DNA of 49,149 nt from an uncultured Oscillospiraceae bacterium (GTDB taxonomy: Bacteria; Bacillota; Clostridia; Oscillospirales; Ruminococcaceae). The stretch is from NCBI GenBank assembly GCA_949298535.1, contig CASFXA010000026.1, forward strand, positions 1-49,149, in the 5' to 3' direction. Under the pieces are notes generated by a model, which was given only the letters and a program-made list of their open reading frames with translations, was not told the origin of the DNA and made no database searches. The translations under genes were made by a program, and so were the position numbers. Positions 30,129-38,494 of the stretch are shown one piece after another (the first letter of the stretch is position 1; every line of letters starts with the position of its first letter).

Positions 30129-31094
30129 ATGCTCAAGTACATAGTAAAAAGAGTCCTTTTGCTGATTCCTGTCCTGATCGGGGTATCTTTTATCGTCTTC
30201 ACGATCATGTCCTTTACCCCTGGTGATCCGGCAACGGCCATCCTGGGCAACGGCGCCACCAAGGAAGAAATCCAGCAGCTCAACGAGGAGCTGGGCTACT
30301 ATGATCCCTTCTTTGAACGCTATTTCGACTATGTTATCAACGCCGTTCAGGGCGATTTCGGAGATTCCTACCGCACAGGGGAACCGGTATTCGGAGAGAT
30401 CTTCTCCCGCTTCCCCACCACCATCAAGCTGGCCGTTCTGGCCATCGTTCTGGCGGTTGTCATCGGTATTCCCATTGGAATGCTTTCCGCCATCAAGCAG
30501 TATTCCGTCTTTGATGTGGTCAGCACCGTCATTTCCATGTTCATGACCTCGGTGCCTCAGTTCTGGCTGGCGCTGATGGGAATGCTCATCTTTTCGGTGC
30601 AGCTGCATCTGCTTCCCTCCACCGGTCTGGACACCTGGCAGAGCTACATTATGCCGGTGTTCACCCTCTGTCTGCCCTGCGCGGCCAACATCATCCGTCT
30701 GACCCGGTCCTCCATGCTGGAGACCATCCGGCAGGATTATGTCCGCACCGCACGGGCCAAGGGTCTGCCGGAGCGGGTGGTCATCTGGAAGCACGCGTTC
30801 CGCAACGCCCTGCTGCCGGTTATCACCGTTATCGGCATCAACTTTGGCTATCAGCTGGGCGGCGCGGTGCTCATCGAGTCCATTTTCGGTATTCCCGGCG
30901 TCGGTATGCTCACGGTCAATTCCATCCGTCAGAAGGATATTCCCCAAACCACCGCCTCCATCCTCTTCCTGGCCTTCATCTATGTGGTCATTATGCTGGT
31001 GGTGGATGTGCTGTACGCCTATATCGATCCTCGCCTTAAATCCAAAATCATTAAAAGTCGGGTGAAAGTTGTTGGAAGCGATAAAAAAGCCTAA
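30129..31094 (+). CDS. Peptide ABC transporter permease (DppB type)
   Basis: A 321-residue membrane protein with about six helices. The N terminus MLKYIVKRVLLLIPVLIGVS and the conserved EAA-like loop (VRTARAKGLPERVVIWKHAFRNALLPV) are classic for DppB/OppB. It forms the channel with the DppC-type subunit, whose start overlaps its last 26 bases. Confidence 0.93.
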   Translation: MLKYIVKRVLLLIPVLIGVSFIVFTIMSFTPGDPATAILGNGATKEEIQQLNEELGYYDPFFERYFDYVINAVQGDFGDSYRTGEPVFGEIFSRFPTTIKLAVLAIVLAVVIGIPIGMLSAIKQYSVFDVVSTVISMFMTSVPQFWLALMGMLIFSVQLHLLPSTGLDTWQSYIMPVFTLCLPCAANIIRLTRSSMLETIRQDYVRTARAKGLPERVVIWKHAFRNALLPVITVIGINFGYQLGGAVLIESIFGIPGVGMLTVNSIRQKDIPQTTASILFLAFIYVVIMLVVDVLYAYIDPRLKSKIIKSRVKVVGSDKKA

Positions 31095-31941
31095 GAAAAA
31101 AAGTCAGTTTCTGGAATTTTGCAGACGCTTCTCCAAAAACAAGGCGGCGTTGATCGGTCTGGCACTGTTTCTGATTATCTTCTTCTTCGCCGTGTTCGCC
31201 GACCTGTTTGTGGATTACGATCTGGATGCCATCGCCCACAGTGCCGACCGTCTGGCCTCCCCTTCGGCGGAGCATCTGTTCGGCACCGATGGCTATGGCC
31301 GCGATACCTTTGCCCGGGTGCTGTACGGCACCCGGAACTCCCTGGAGATGGCCCTGACGGCCACCGCCTGCGCCCTGGCGATCTCCATTGTCATCGGCGC
31401 TGTGGCAGCCTTTTACGGCGGGCTGCTGGACAGCATCATCATGCGGATCCTGGATATGTTTATGGGCATCCCGGTGATCCTGCTGGCCATCGCTGTTTCC
31501 GCCTCTCTGGGACCTGGTAAGGAAAACCTGATCCTGGCCATCATCATCGCCCAGATTCCCCAGTTCACCAGAGTGACCCGCTCCGCCATCCTCAACGTGG
31601 TGGGGCAGGAGTATGTGGAGGCGGCCAGAGCCTATGGCTCCTCGGATATTTCCATCATCTCCTCCCAGATTCTTCCCAACACCATGGGCCTTGTGATTAT
31701 TCAGGCCACCATGGCGGTGTCTCAGATCATCCTGTCCATCGCCGCCCTCAGCTATCTGGGCTTGGGTATTCAGGCCCCCGCGCCGGAGCTGGGCTCCATG
31801 CTCTCCGAGGGACGGGAGTATATGCGCTATTCCCAGTACATCATGCTCTTCCCCGGACTGATGATCGCCCTGACCGCCCTCTCCCTGAACCTCATGGGCG
31901 ACGGCCTTCGGGACGCGCTGGATCCCCGTCTGAAGAACTGA
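31069..31941 (+). CDS. Peptide ABC transporter permease (DppC type)
   Basis: A 290-residue permease with HLFGTDGYGRDTFARVLYGTRNSL near the N-terminal third and the coupling loop EYVEAARAYGSSDISIISSQILPN, both DppC/OppC hallmarks. The start is a TTG at 31069 (or 31072) inside the end of the dppB-type gene, so translation is coupled. It completes a two-permease, two-ATPase importer. Confidence 0.92.
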   Translation: MLEAIKKPKKKSQFLEFCRRFSKNKAALIGLALFLIIFFFAVFADLFVDYDLDAIAHSADRLASPSAEHLFGTDGYGRDTFARVLYGTRNSLEMALTATACALAISIVIGAVAAFYGGLLDSIIMRILDMFMGIPVILLAIAVSASLGPGKENLILAIIIAQIPQFTRVTRSAILNVVGQEYVEAARAYGSSDISIISSQILPNTMGLVIIQATMAVSQIILSIAALSYLGLGIQAPAPELGSMLSEGREYMRYSQYIMLFPGLMIALTALSLNLMGDGLRDALDPRLKN

Positions 31942-31986
31942 GGGGCAAACCACCGAAACAAAGCCAGGAAGGAACGGAAAAACGCC

Positions 31987-32547
31987 ATGAGTGAAGTGAG
32001 AAATCCCCTGATTACCGTCAAAATGGCCTCCGGCGGCAGCTTTGCCTTTGAGCTGCATCCCCAATGGGCCCCCAACGCCTGCAACAGCGTCATTTCCCTG
32101 GCGGCGGCGGGCGCCTACGACGGCATGAGCATTGACCGCATTGTGCCGGGATTTGTCATTCAGCCCCGCTACCTGGATGAAGGCCGTCCGGATCTGGACT
32201 ATTTCATCGACGGGGAGTTTGAAGCCAACGGTTTTCAGGGCAATCCCCCGGTGGTCACCGGTATTGTGGCCATGGCAGGGGATGGCGCCACCTTCTCCTC
32301 CGGCAGCTGCTTTTTCTTCACCATGGGGGACAATCCCCGCCTCACCGGCCACTTTACCGCTATCGGACAGGTGGTGGAGGGCTGGGAAGAGCTGAAACGC
32401 CTGGAATCGGTGGAAATCGAACCGGTAGAGAACGATATGGGCGCGGTCATCAACCGCCCTGTTTCTCCGGAGATCATGGAGAAGGTTACAGTGGAGACCT
32501 TTGGGGTGGAATATCCCCAACCAGTGATTCTCCGCAGAGCCTACTAA
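31987..32547 (+). CDS. Cyclophilin-type peptidyl-prolyl isomerase
   Basis: A 186-residue cyclophilin without a signal peptide. The family strands FELHPQWAPNACNSVISL, SIDRIVPGFVIQ, GSCFFFTMGDNPRLTGHFTAIGQVVEGWE are clear; the active-site Arg equivalent lies in DRIVPGFVIQ and the QFF-type strand reads SCFFFT. It catalyses cis-trans isomerisation of Xaa-Pro bonds in the cytoplasm. It lies 45 bases after the importer permease and before a terminator, so it is probably in the operon; a role with imported Pro-containing peptides is only a guess. Confidence 0.9.
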   Translation: MSEVRNPLITVKMASGGSFAFELHPQWAPNACNSVISLAAAGAYDGMSIDRIVPGFVIQPRYLDEGRPDLDYFIDGEFEANGFQGNPPVVTGIVAMAGDGATFSSGSCFFFTMGDNPRLTGHFTAIGQVVEGWEELKRLESVEIEPVENDMGAVINRPVSPEIMEKVTVETFGVEYPQPVILRRAY

Positions 32548-32568
32548 AAAAATCAAACCGCACCACTG

Positions 32569-32604
32569 AGGGGCGCCTGGCAGTAAAGTCGGGCGCCCCT
32601 TTTC
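32569..32604 (+). terminator. Terminator of the peptide-importer operon
   Basis: AGGGGCGCC (32569-32577) and GGCGCCCCT (32592-32600) form a 9-bp stem followed by TTTC TTCTCT. It lies 22 bases after the cyclophilin stop. Confidence 0.8.
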
Positions 32605-32710
32605 TTCTCTTGCAACGAAAATGGTTCCGGGCTGAGGCGGGGAAGGAAAAATGCGGGATAGGGCCAGGGGAAAGATACAGAAGTGAAGGGGAAAATTCTC
32701 CCGGATTGGA

Positions 32711-32739
32711 TTGACAAAGGAGTTTTACAATTGTATAAT
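32711..32739 (+). promoter_or_regulatory. Consensus promoter of the BlaI/M56 pair
   Basis: Perfect TTGACA (32711-32716) and TATAAT (32734-32739) are separated by exactly 17 bases, making this the strongest predicted promoter in the window. A repressor dyad overlaps its -10, which fits a tightly repressed strong promoter. Confidence 0.9.
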
Positions 32740-32774
32740 AAAGATGATAGTTATACAACTGTATAATATTATAC
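32726..32774 (+). promoter_or_regulatory. BlaI/MecI-type operator dyads
   Basis: Three TA-rich palindromes lie over and just after the promoter: TACAATTGTA (32726-32735, overlapping the -10), TTATACAACTGTATAA (32751-32766) and GTATAATATTATAC (32761-32774). The TACA...TGTA form matches known BlaI/MecI operators. The adjacent BlaI-family protein is the expected ligand. Confidence 0.8.
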
Positions 32775-32796
32775 TTTTGTGAGAGGAGGAAGGATC

Positions 32797-33183
32797 ATGA
32801 CCAATCCCAAAAAGAAGCTGAGCGATGGGGAGCTGGAGGTGATGCTGGCGGTATGGGATGCCGGCGGTCCGGTGACAGCCAGCGAAATCCTGGTGGGCAT
32901 CCGGCAGAAACGCAGCTGGGCGCTTTCCACCCTGATGACGGTGCTGGCCCGCCTGGTGGAGAAGGGATACCTCAGCTGTGACCGCACCACCCGGAACAAT
33001 CTTTATGCTCCCCTGGTGGGGGAGGAGGCGTATAAGGAGGCGGAAAGCCGCACCTTTCTCAGCCGGATGTATGGCAATTCTCTGCCCAACCTTGTTTCCT
33101 GCCTCTATAAAAGCGGGGCCATCAGCCAAAAGGACCTGGAGGAGCTTCAGGAATTTTTGGATCAGGCCCAGAAGGAGGAGTGA
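32797..33183 (+). CDS. BlaI/MecI/CopY-family repressor
   Basis: A 128-residue winged-helix repressor: LSDGELEVMLAVWDAGGPVTASEI, then WALSTLMTVLARLVEKGYL, with the C-terminal dimerisation helices. The ATG at 32797 has GAGGAGGA upstream; earlier in-frame starts overlap the ribosome site. Family members repress their own operon and are inactivated by cleavage through the partner sensor protease, whose gene starts 3 bases after this stop. Confidence 0.92.
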   Translation: MTNPKKKLSDGELEVMLAVWDAGGPVTASEILVGIRQKRSWALSTLMTVLARLVEKGYLSCDRTTRNNLYAPLVGEEAYKEAESRTFLSRMYGNSLPNLVSCLYKSGAISQKDLEELQEFLDQAQKEE

Positions 33184-33186
33184 GGG

Positions 33187-35100
33187 ATGGAGCAGTTCTT
33201 TTTGACGCTGCTGGAGATTTCGGCAGGAACCTCCGTGGTGATTCTGGCGGTTTGGCTTTTTTCCACCCCCATCAACCGCACCTTTGTAGCCAGATGGAAG
33301 TATTGGCTGTGGCTGGTTCTGGCGATACGTCTGCTGATTCCCTGGAATCCTGATTTTTCCGCCGCCCCCGCCCGGGTGGAGGTAAATATTCCGGAATTTG
33401 CCATCAGCGCTCCCGCTCAGGCGCCCCAGGCCCAGGGAGAGGAACGCCCTCCGTCAGCGGAGCCTTCCCAGGTTTCCCCATCCGCCGCTCCCGCTCCGGT
33501 GACCACCGTCGATCTGCTGTGGAGCCTTTGGGTGCTGGGGATGACGCTGTTTGCCGCCTGGCATCTGCTGTCCTATTTCCATTTCAGGCGCAGGATCTTC
33601 CGCTGGAGTCGTCCGGTGGAGGAGGACAGCCCCCTGGCCTTGGCGTTGAGGAAAGCAGCCCGGGAGATGGGAATTTCGGAAAAGGTGCTGCTCCTTTGGA
33701 ACGATCAGCTGCAAAGCCCCCTGATGCTGGGATTTTTTCGCCCGGTGCTGGTGCTGCCCCGGCGGGATTACGGCAGAGAGGAGCTGGATTTTATCCTGCG
33801 CCATGAGCTGACCCATTATCGCCGCCGGGATATTTGGTACAAGTCGCTGCTTTTGGCGGCCAACACCCTCCACTGGTTCAACCCCGTGGTGTGGCTGATG
33901 GTCCGCAGCGCCGATCAGGATCTGGAGATCTCCTGCGACGCGGCGGTGGTGGCGGGGAGAGATCAGGAGACCCGGCGGCGGTACAGCCAGGTGATTCTGG
34001 CCAATATCCGGCGGGAACCTATGGTGGGCTCCCCTTTGTCCACCCACTTTTACGGAGGGAAAAAGATGATGAAGGAACGTTTTATCAATATTCTCAACAA
34101 CAAAAAGCGACGGAGAGGGGGATTGGTCTTTATAGCGGTTCTTCTCTGCGTTCTGCTTGTCGGCGGGCTGGTGGCCTGCGGCGCGCAGCCGGTGGAATCC
34201 TCCCAAGAGCCGGAGACGGAATCTCCGTCCCAGTCCCAATCCCAAACGGAGCCGATTTCTCCTTCCTCCTCTGCGGCAGGGGATGAAGAGATCTTGGAGG
34301 AAGCTCTGGCGACAGTGACGCTGGAGAATTATCCCCATTCCAGCCAGGAGGCCATCGAGCAGTTTAACAGCTATGTCCGCTCCCTGCCCATGGAGGAAGC
34401 GCTGACACTGATGAAGGACGAACAGCTGGTGGCCTATATGCTCAACCCCTCCTACTGGACCGATCAGCAGGTGGAGGAAGCCCTGGCGGCCATCCCCGGG
34501 AATTACCCCAACGCCAGCCAGGAAGCCCTGGAGCAGTTCCAGGCGTATGTCCGCTCCCTCTCCACCGACGAGGCCCTGGCGCTGTTGAGCAGCCCCGATC
34601 AGGTGGCCCCCATGCTGGAGGACAGCTATTGGGGAATTGAAGCGGAACCCCAGGGCTTGACCGCCTTGGCCGCCAACAGCTGGAATTACGCGCCGGACCA
34701 GAGCGCGATTCCCGCTGACAGCAGCTGGGCTACCCAGGAGCAGCTGGAGAATTATCAGCAGCTGGTGAGCGGGCTGAATCTGTCCGCCCTTACCAACGTC
34801 ACCGTCCTGAATCTGCCCGGCAGCGAGCCCCAGTCGGTTCCCATGAGCCAGGAGGACGCAGCCTGGATTGTCTCCCAGCTCAGCGGCCTGGAACTGGCGG
34901 TGACCGAGCCGAAAAATCCCTCCACCGGGGGCGCGCTGACCATCTGTCTCCAAGGGCCTGAAACCAATGTGACCATCAGCTATGAAGGGGAGATGCTGGT
35001 GATCGCTCAGGCGGGCCAGGCCTCCGCCATGATTTTCGACGGCGCCGCCTGTTCCGAAACCATGGACGCCATCTGGGCCATGGTGATGGGAATGGTCTGA
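33187..35100 (+). CDS. M56/BlaR1-type sensor metalloprotease with repeat-containing sensor
   Basis: A 637-residue membrane protease. Helices at about 5-27, 37-52 and 108-130 precede the zinc protease domain with HELTH at 206-210 and a Glu in DLEISCDAA. A further helix at about 316-336 ends in LVACGA, followed by a Ser/Gln-rich linker and a ~290-residue outside domain. BlaR1/MecR1 have a penicillin-binding sensor there. This one has no SxxK/KTG pattern and instead carries two ~65-residue repeats (NYPxSSQEAIEQF.SYVRSL). It therefore probably senses something other than beta-lactams and cleaves the BlaI-type repressor when triggered. Confidence 0.88.
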   Translation: MEQFFLTLLEISAGTSVVILAVWLFSTPINRTFVARWKYWLWLVLAIRLLIPWNPDFSAAPARVEVNIPEFAISAPAQAPQAQGEERPPSAEPSQVSPSAAPAPVTTVDLLWSLWVLGMTLFAAWHLLSYFHFRRRIFRWSRPVEEDSPLALALRKAAREMGISEKVLLLWNDQLQSPLMLGFFRPVLVLPRRDYGREELDFILRHELTHYRRRDIWYKSLLLAANTLHWFNPVVWLMVRSADQDLEISCDAAVVAGRDQETRRRYSQVILANIRREPMVGSPLSTHFYGGKKMMKERFINILNNKKRRRGGLVFIAVLLCVLLVGGLVACGAQPVESSQEPETESPSQSQSQTEPISPSSSAAGDEEILEEALATVTLENYPHSSQEAIEQFNSYVRSLPMEEALTLMKDEQLVAYMLNPSYWTDQQVEEALAAIPGNYPNASQEALEQFQAYVRSLSTDEALALLSSPDQVAPMLEDSYWGIEAEPQGLTALAANSWNYAPDQSAIPADSSWATQEQLENYQQLVSGLNLSALTNVTVLNLPGSEPQSVPMSQEDAAWIVSQLSGLELAVTEPKNPSTGGALTICLQGPETNVTISYEGEMLVIAQAGQASAMIFDGAACSETMDAIWAMVMGMV

Positions 35101-35201
35101 TGACAGGAAAAAAGGGGAAAGCTCTGTTCAGGTCCCTTTCCCAGCCACAGAAGAAGCGAGAGGAACCCCACTTGTAAAAGGGGAACCACATTGGAAATCA
35201 T

Positions 35202-35227
35202 AAAATCAGGATATGCGCCTGATTTTT
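35202..35227 (+). terminator. Terminator of the BlaI/M56 operon
   Basis: AAAATCAGG and CCTGATTTT flank a seven-base loop, with T residues at the end. It is 101 bases after the protease stop. Confidence 0.8.
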
Positions 35228-35265
35228 ATTCCCCGACCCGCGCCCACAGGGTTGGGAAACCGGGG

Positions 35266-35333
35266 GGATACGATTCTGGTTTCTCCTGGAACCAGAATCG
35301 TATCCAGGGGGGCGGCAGCAATTTGCCGCCCCC
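35266..35333 (+). other. Two tandem strong hairpins
   Basis: A perfect 16-bp stem (35266-35281 with 35290-35305) is followed two bases later by a perfect 10-bp stem (35308-35317 with 35324-35333). There is no T tract. They fill the 430-base gap between the BlaI/M56 terminator and the next promoter, where no gene is visible. They may be a small RNA, a second terminator pair or a relic of a mobile repeat. Confidence 0.55.
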
Positions 35334-35462
35334 TTCTGCTGTGGCCCCCATTGCTTACCAAGAAATTCCCTTTGAAATCCAGCTGTTTTTTCAGAAAAAC
35401 TCCTGTGGGGCCTTCTTTTCCCAGCTTGTCCTCCCCTTTTCGGGGCAGATGGAATCCGCCCC

Positions 35463-35491
35463 TTGCTTTATCGGGAGGACTGTGATAAAAT
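35463..35491 (+). promoter_or_regulatory. Promoter of the second TetR gene
   Basis: TTGCTT (35463-35468) and TAAAAT (35486-35491) are 17 bases apart, with TGA just before the -10. The TetR start codon is 43 bases downstream. Confidence 0.65.
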
Positions 35492-35533
35492 AAATACAAA
35501 TTTTGAGTTTTGTCTTTAAAAGGAGGGAGCCGG

Positions 35534-36178
35534 ATGCCAAAGGTGGCCTATTCCCAGCAGGAACGGGAGCGGATCCGTCACCGGCTCCTTTCCACCGCCC
35601 TGGAACTGATGGCCAGACAGGGGGTGCAGCACACCACTGTGGAGCAGGTCTACAAAGCTGTGGGAATTTCCCGCACCTTTTTCTATTCCTTTTTCCCCGC
35701 CAAGGAGGATCTGGTGCTGGAGGCCCTTTACCTCCAACAGCCGAAGCTGCTGGAATATGTCCGCCGCTTGGTGGAAGATCCAGCCCTCAGTTGGCGGGAG
35801 GCAGCCAGGCAATTTTTTGAATCCTGCTGTTATGGGGAGAAAAGCGGCATCACCGTGCTTACCGTTGAGGAGCAGCAGCTGATTTTCCGCCATTTGCCGC
35901 CGGAAAAGGATCGCCTTTTTCGCCAAAAACAGTTCCTTCTGTTTGAGGAGATCCTCAAGGTTTTCGGCATCAGGGCCAGCCGGGAACAGATTGCCCTTTT
36001 TATCAATCTGAGCCTCACAGTGATCGTCTTCCGCAAGGCCATTCCGGAGACGCTGCCTTTTTTTGTGCCGGAGGCTGCCAGGGAAACAATGGAACTTCAG
36101 ATCAAGACCATTTTGGATTATATGGAAACCCTGGGGGCAAACAATCAGGCCCCTCAGCTTCCTGGGGAATCCGTCTGA
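35534..36178 (+). CDS. TetR/AcrR-family transcriptional regulator
   Basis: A 214-residue regulator with the helix-turn-helix GVQHTTVEQVYKAVGISRTFFYSFFPAKEDLVLEAL (about residues 30-65). The ATG at 35534 follows AGGAGGG. The ligand domain gives no hint of the effector. It is 166 bases upstream of a gene pair of unknown function, and could regulate it. Confidence 0.88.
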   Translation: MPKVAYSQQERERIRHRLLSTALELMARQGVQHTTVEQVYKAVGISRTFFYSFFPAKEDLVLEALYLQQPKLLEYVRRLVEDPALSWREAARQFFESCCYGEKSGITVLTVEEQQLIFRHLPPEKDRLFRQKQFLLFEEILKVFGIRASREQIALFINLSLTVIVFRKAIPETLPFFVPEAARETMELQIKTILDYMETLGANNQAPQLPGESV

Positions 36179-36344
36179 ACAGTTGAGCGCTTTTCTGTTC
36201 CGGCGGATTTTTTTACCGAAAAATAAAAACAAAACAAAGAAAATATCTTTATTTTAGCTTTTTTACAGGCCGCAAGAGGGTATGCCGGCGGAAAGCCCGC
36301 CTGACATAACAAACCAGTTCAAGAAAATTCAGGAGGAAAAAACG

Positions 36345-36830
36345 ATGGGATTTTTCAGCAAGCTGTTTAAAGGCCCCGAGATCGATATGGCCAAGAGCGA
36401 CGCCAACGCCCGAAAGATGCGGGCGCTCTTTGACCAGGTGGTGGAGAAAGGGGAGCGCTATCGTCTGATCTTCGGCTACACCGAAGATGTAAGCCGGTTC
36501 AACTATGGCTTTGTCCACGGCAGCAAAACCAAGATCGGCAACCTCATTGTGGGATGGAATGAGGAGGAGGAAACCATTGTGGCGGTGCCCACCGTGCCGG
36601 ATCTCTCCGGCTGCGGGGATCCCACCTATTATCGCCGTTCCCAGATTCTCAAGGCTTATCGGAACAAGTATCCCACCGATGCCTTTGTCATTTATCCTGA
36701 CAAAAAGGGGTATATCGCCATCAACGCCTATGACTGGCTGGAGGATGAAAGTCTGTATGTCTATGTCTCTCAGGAGCAGGAGCTGGCGGATTTCACCCAA
36801 TTCTTTCTCAACCGTTTTGCCACCAAATAA
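36345..36830 (+). CDS. Conserved-looking protein of unknown function
   Basis: A 161-residue soluble protein that I do not recognise. It begins MGFFSKLFKGPE, an amphipathic start often seen in small cytoplasmic proteins, and has mixed alpha/beta character with no signal peptide, membrane helix or metal motif. The ATG at 36345 has AGGAGG upstream; the frame is open 21 codons further but without a site. A DUF1266 gene follows after 162 bases, possibly in the same transcript. Confidence 0.8.
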   Translation: MGFFSKLFKGPEIDMAKSDANARKMRALFDQVVEKGERYRLIFGYTEDVSRFNYGFVHGSKTKIGNLIVGWNEEEETIVAVPTVPDLSGCGDPTYYRRSQILKAYRNKYPTDAFVIYPDKKGYIAINAYDWLEDESLYVYVSQEQELADFTQFFLNRFATK

Positions 36831-36992
36831 GGGACAGGGACGAACCCGGATGGAGGGCGGAAGCCCCGGCTGCTTTGGACGGAGAAGATGGGCGGCGCTG
36901 TTGCCGGCGGGAGATCCCGATGAAAGCGGAACTCCCCCATTGGAGGAAGCTGCCGGCCCGGCCACTGACGCCCCAAAAAGGAGGAAACAGCA

Positions 36993-38189
36993 ATGATCGA
37001 CCTGGAGGAAATCCAGAAGCGGGCCCAAAAGGCCAATGAAGCGGCCCTGAAGAGCCTGCACAAAAATCTGGAACAGGTGCAGTCTCTGTGTGAAAAGTTT
37101 GAGGAGGCTCCTCCCCAGGAGCCGGAGCCCCCGGAACCGGAGCTGCAGGGCCAGGCCCTGGAGGAGGCCAACAACCAGCGGCAGGTGGAGATTCTGGGGC
37201 AGATTTTCAGCGAAGATGTAATGGCCCAGATGGCTGCCAATCAGCAGCATCTCCAGGAGCTGATGGAGGGGAAGGTATCGGAAATTTCCGCAGCAGCCAT
37301 GGACAGCATCGGGATGATGAATCAGCTCTTTGGAGAGGACATGGGGGTGCTGTCGGCAGCGCTGGAAACCCTGGAGATGGAGGAGGCAGAGGGGGAGGAA
37401 GAAGAGGAACCGGTGATGGACGCCCAGTGGGAGGAGGATGTGAATACCCTGCTGGAGGAGACTATGGCCCGTATCCAGGGCCTGCCGGAGCCGGAGCCGA
37501 TTCCCTACGGAAAGGATCCGGACCAGTGGGAGCGGTTCGGCATCCTCCTTTCCGGCATTGTTTCCACCATCAATGACCATCGCCTGGATGGGATGGATGT
37601 GGAGGCCCATATCCCGGTGATGGAGCAGCAGGTGGTGTCCATTGTCCGCCGTTCCTGGGGCATCGACGGCCGCAGCGACCTGCTGGAGATGATCCGCTAT
37701 CTGATGGGGGAGGGATATATCCTTCGATACCATCTGTACAGCGAGGCGGCTTCCCCGGAGGAGCTGCTGGAAGGGGAGGAGGACGAGGAAGAGCGGGAGA
37801 ATGTCGCCCGGGCCTGGCGCTTTGCCCAGCGGTATAAGGAGCGGTATGCCCCCAGCTTTATGGCGGGCTGGGACATTGGCCGGGCGGCTATGCTCGCCCG
37901 CTGGGGCTGCTATCTGGGATGGATCACCCGGGGCGAGGCAGTGGGAATTCTGTGGGAGCTGTCTCAGCGGGCGGCGGAGGAGCTGTGCAGCTGGCGCCAG
38001 TTTGCCCAGTCCTATCTCTTTGGCGGAACCATGTGGAAGCTCCTGTGCGGCGACAGCGCTGTGGACAGCTATCTGGGATATTTGGCCAATGCCGCCACCG
38101 ATCTCCTGGTGGGAAAAGAGGATCAGCAAGGCGGCCAGTGGCGGCAGGTCCCCTGGCCTGCCCGGCGCAAAATCGGTTTTATACCGTAA
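36993..38189 (+). CDS. DUF1266-domain protein
   Basis: A 398-residue cytoplasmic protein. The first ~150 residues are acidic and helical (Glu/Gln-rich, possible coiled coil). The C-terminal ~220 residues carry the DUF1266 pattern: WGIDGRSDLLEMIRYL, then GWDIGRAAMLARWGCYLGWITRGEA and CSWRQFAQSYLFGG. DUF1266 proteins have no established role; some occur with toxins or secretion genes. GGAGGAAACAGC precedes the ATG. The gene ends before a strong terminator. Confidence 0.85.
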   Translation: MIDLEEIQKRAQKANEAALKSLHKNLEQVQSLCEKFEEAPPQEPEPPEPELQGQALEEANNQRQVEILGQIFSEDVMAQMAANQQHLQELMEGKVSEISAAAMDSIGMMNQLFGEDMGVLSAALETLEMEEAEGEEEEEPVMDAQWEEDVNTLLEETMARIQGLPEPEPIPYGKDPDQWERFGILLSGIVSTINDHRLDGMDVEAHIPVMEQQVVSIVRRSWGIDGRSDLLEMIRYLMGEGYILRYHLYSEAASPEELLEGEEDEEERENVARAWRFAQRYKERYAPSFMAGWDIGRAAMLARWGCYLGWITRGEAVGILWELSQRAAEELCSWRQFAQSYLFGGTMWKLLCGDSAVDSYLGYLANAATDLLVGKEDQQGGQWRQVPWPARRKIGFIP

Positions 38190-38225
38190 CAGGTCCTGCA
38201 AACCTCCAATTTTGCGAAAATTCAA

Positions 38226-38278
38226 AAAAGCCCCCCTTTTTCCTCTCCGTACCAGGAGTGGAAAAGGGGGGCTTTCTG
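38226..38278 (+). terminator. Terminator after the DUF1266 gene
   Basis: AAAGCCCCCCTTTTTCC pairs with GGAAAAGGGGGGCTTT across a 17-base loop, ending in TTTC. The remaining bases to 38494 hold no gene and no clear terminator for the convergent rubrerythrin operon. Confidence 0.75.
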
Positions 38279-38494
38279 CCGGATACAGGGGATTTTGCCG
38301 CGGAGGCGGCCTTCAATAAGGCTGTGGGGCTTTACCGGGGCAAAGGTTTCCGGGACCGGAAGACCCTCTTCGCCGGTTCTGGATGTGTCACTTTAGTTTT
38401 CCCCCTGAAAATCTGCCGGAAAGAAAAGGACGATCAGCCGCTGTTCCTTGTCCCCTGGCCTGGGGAAAAGGGGCGCCGGAGGGGCGGCAAAGAG

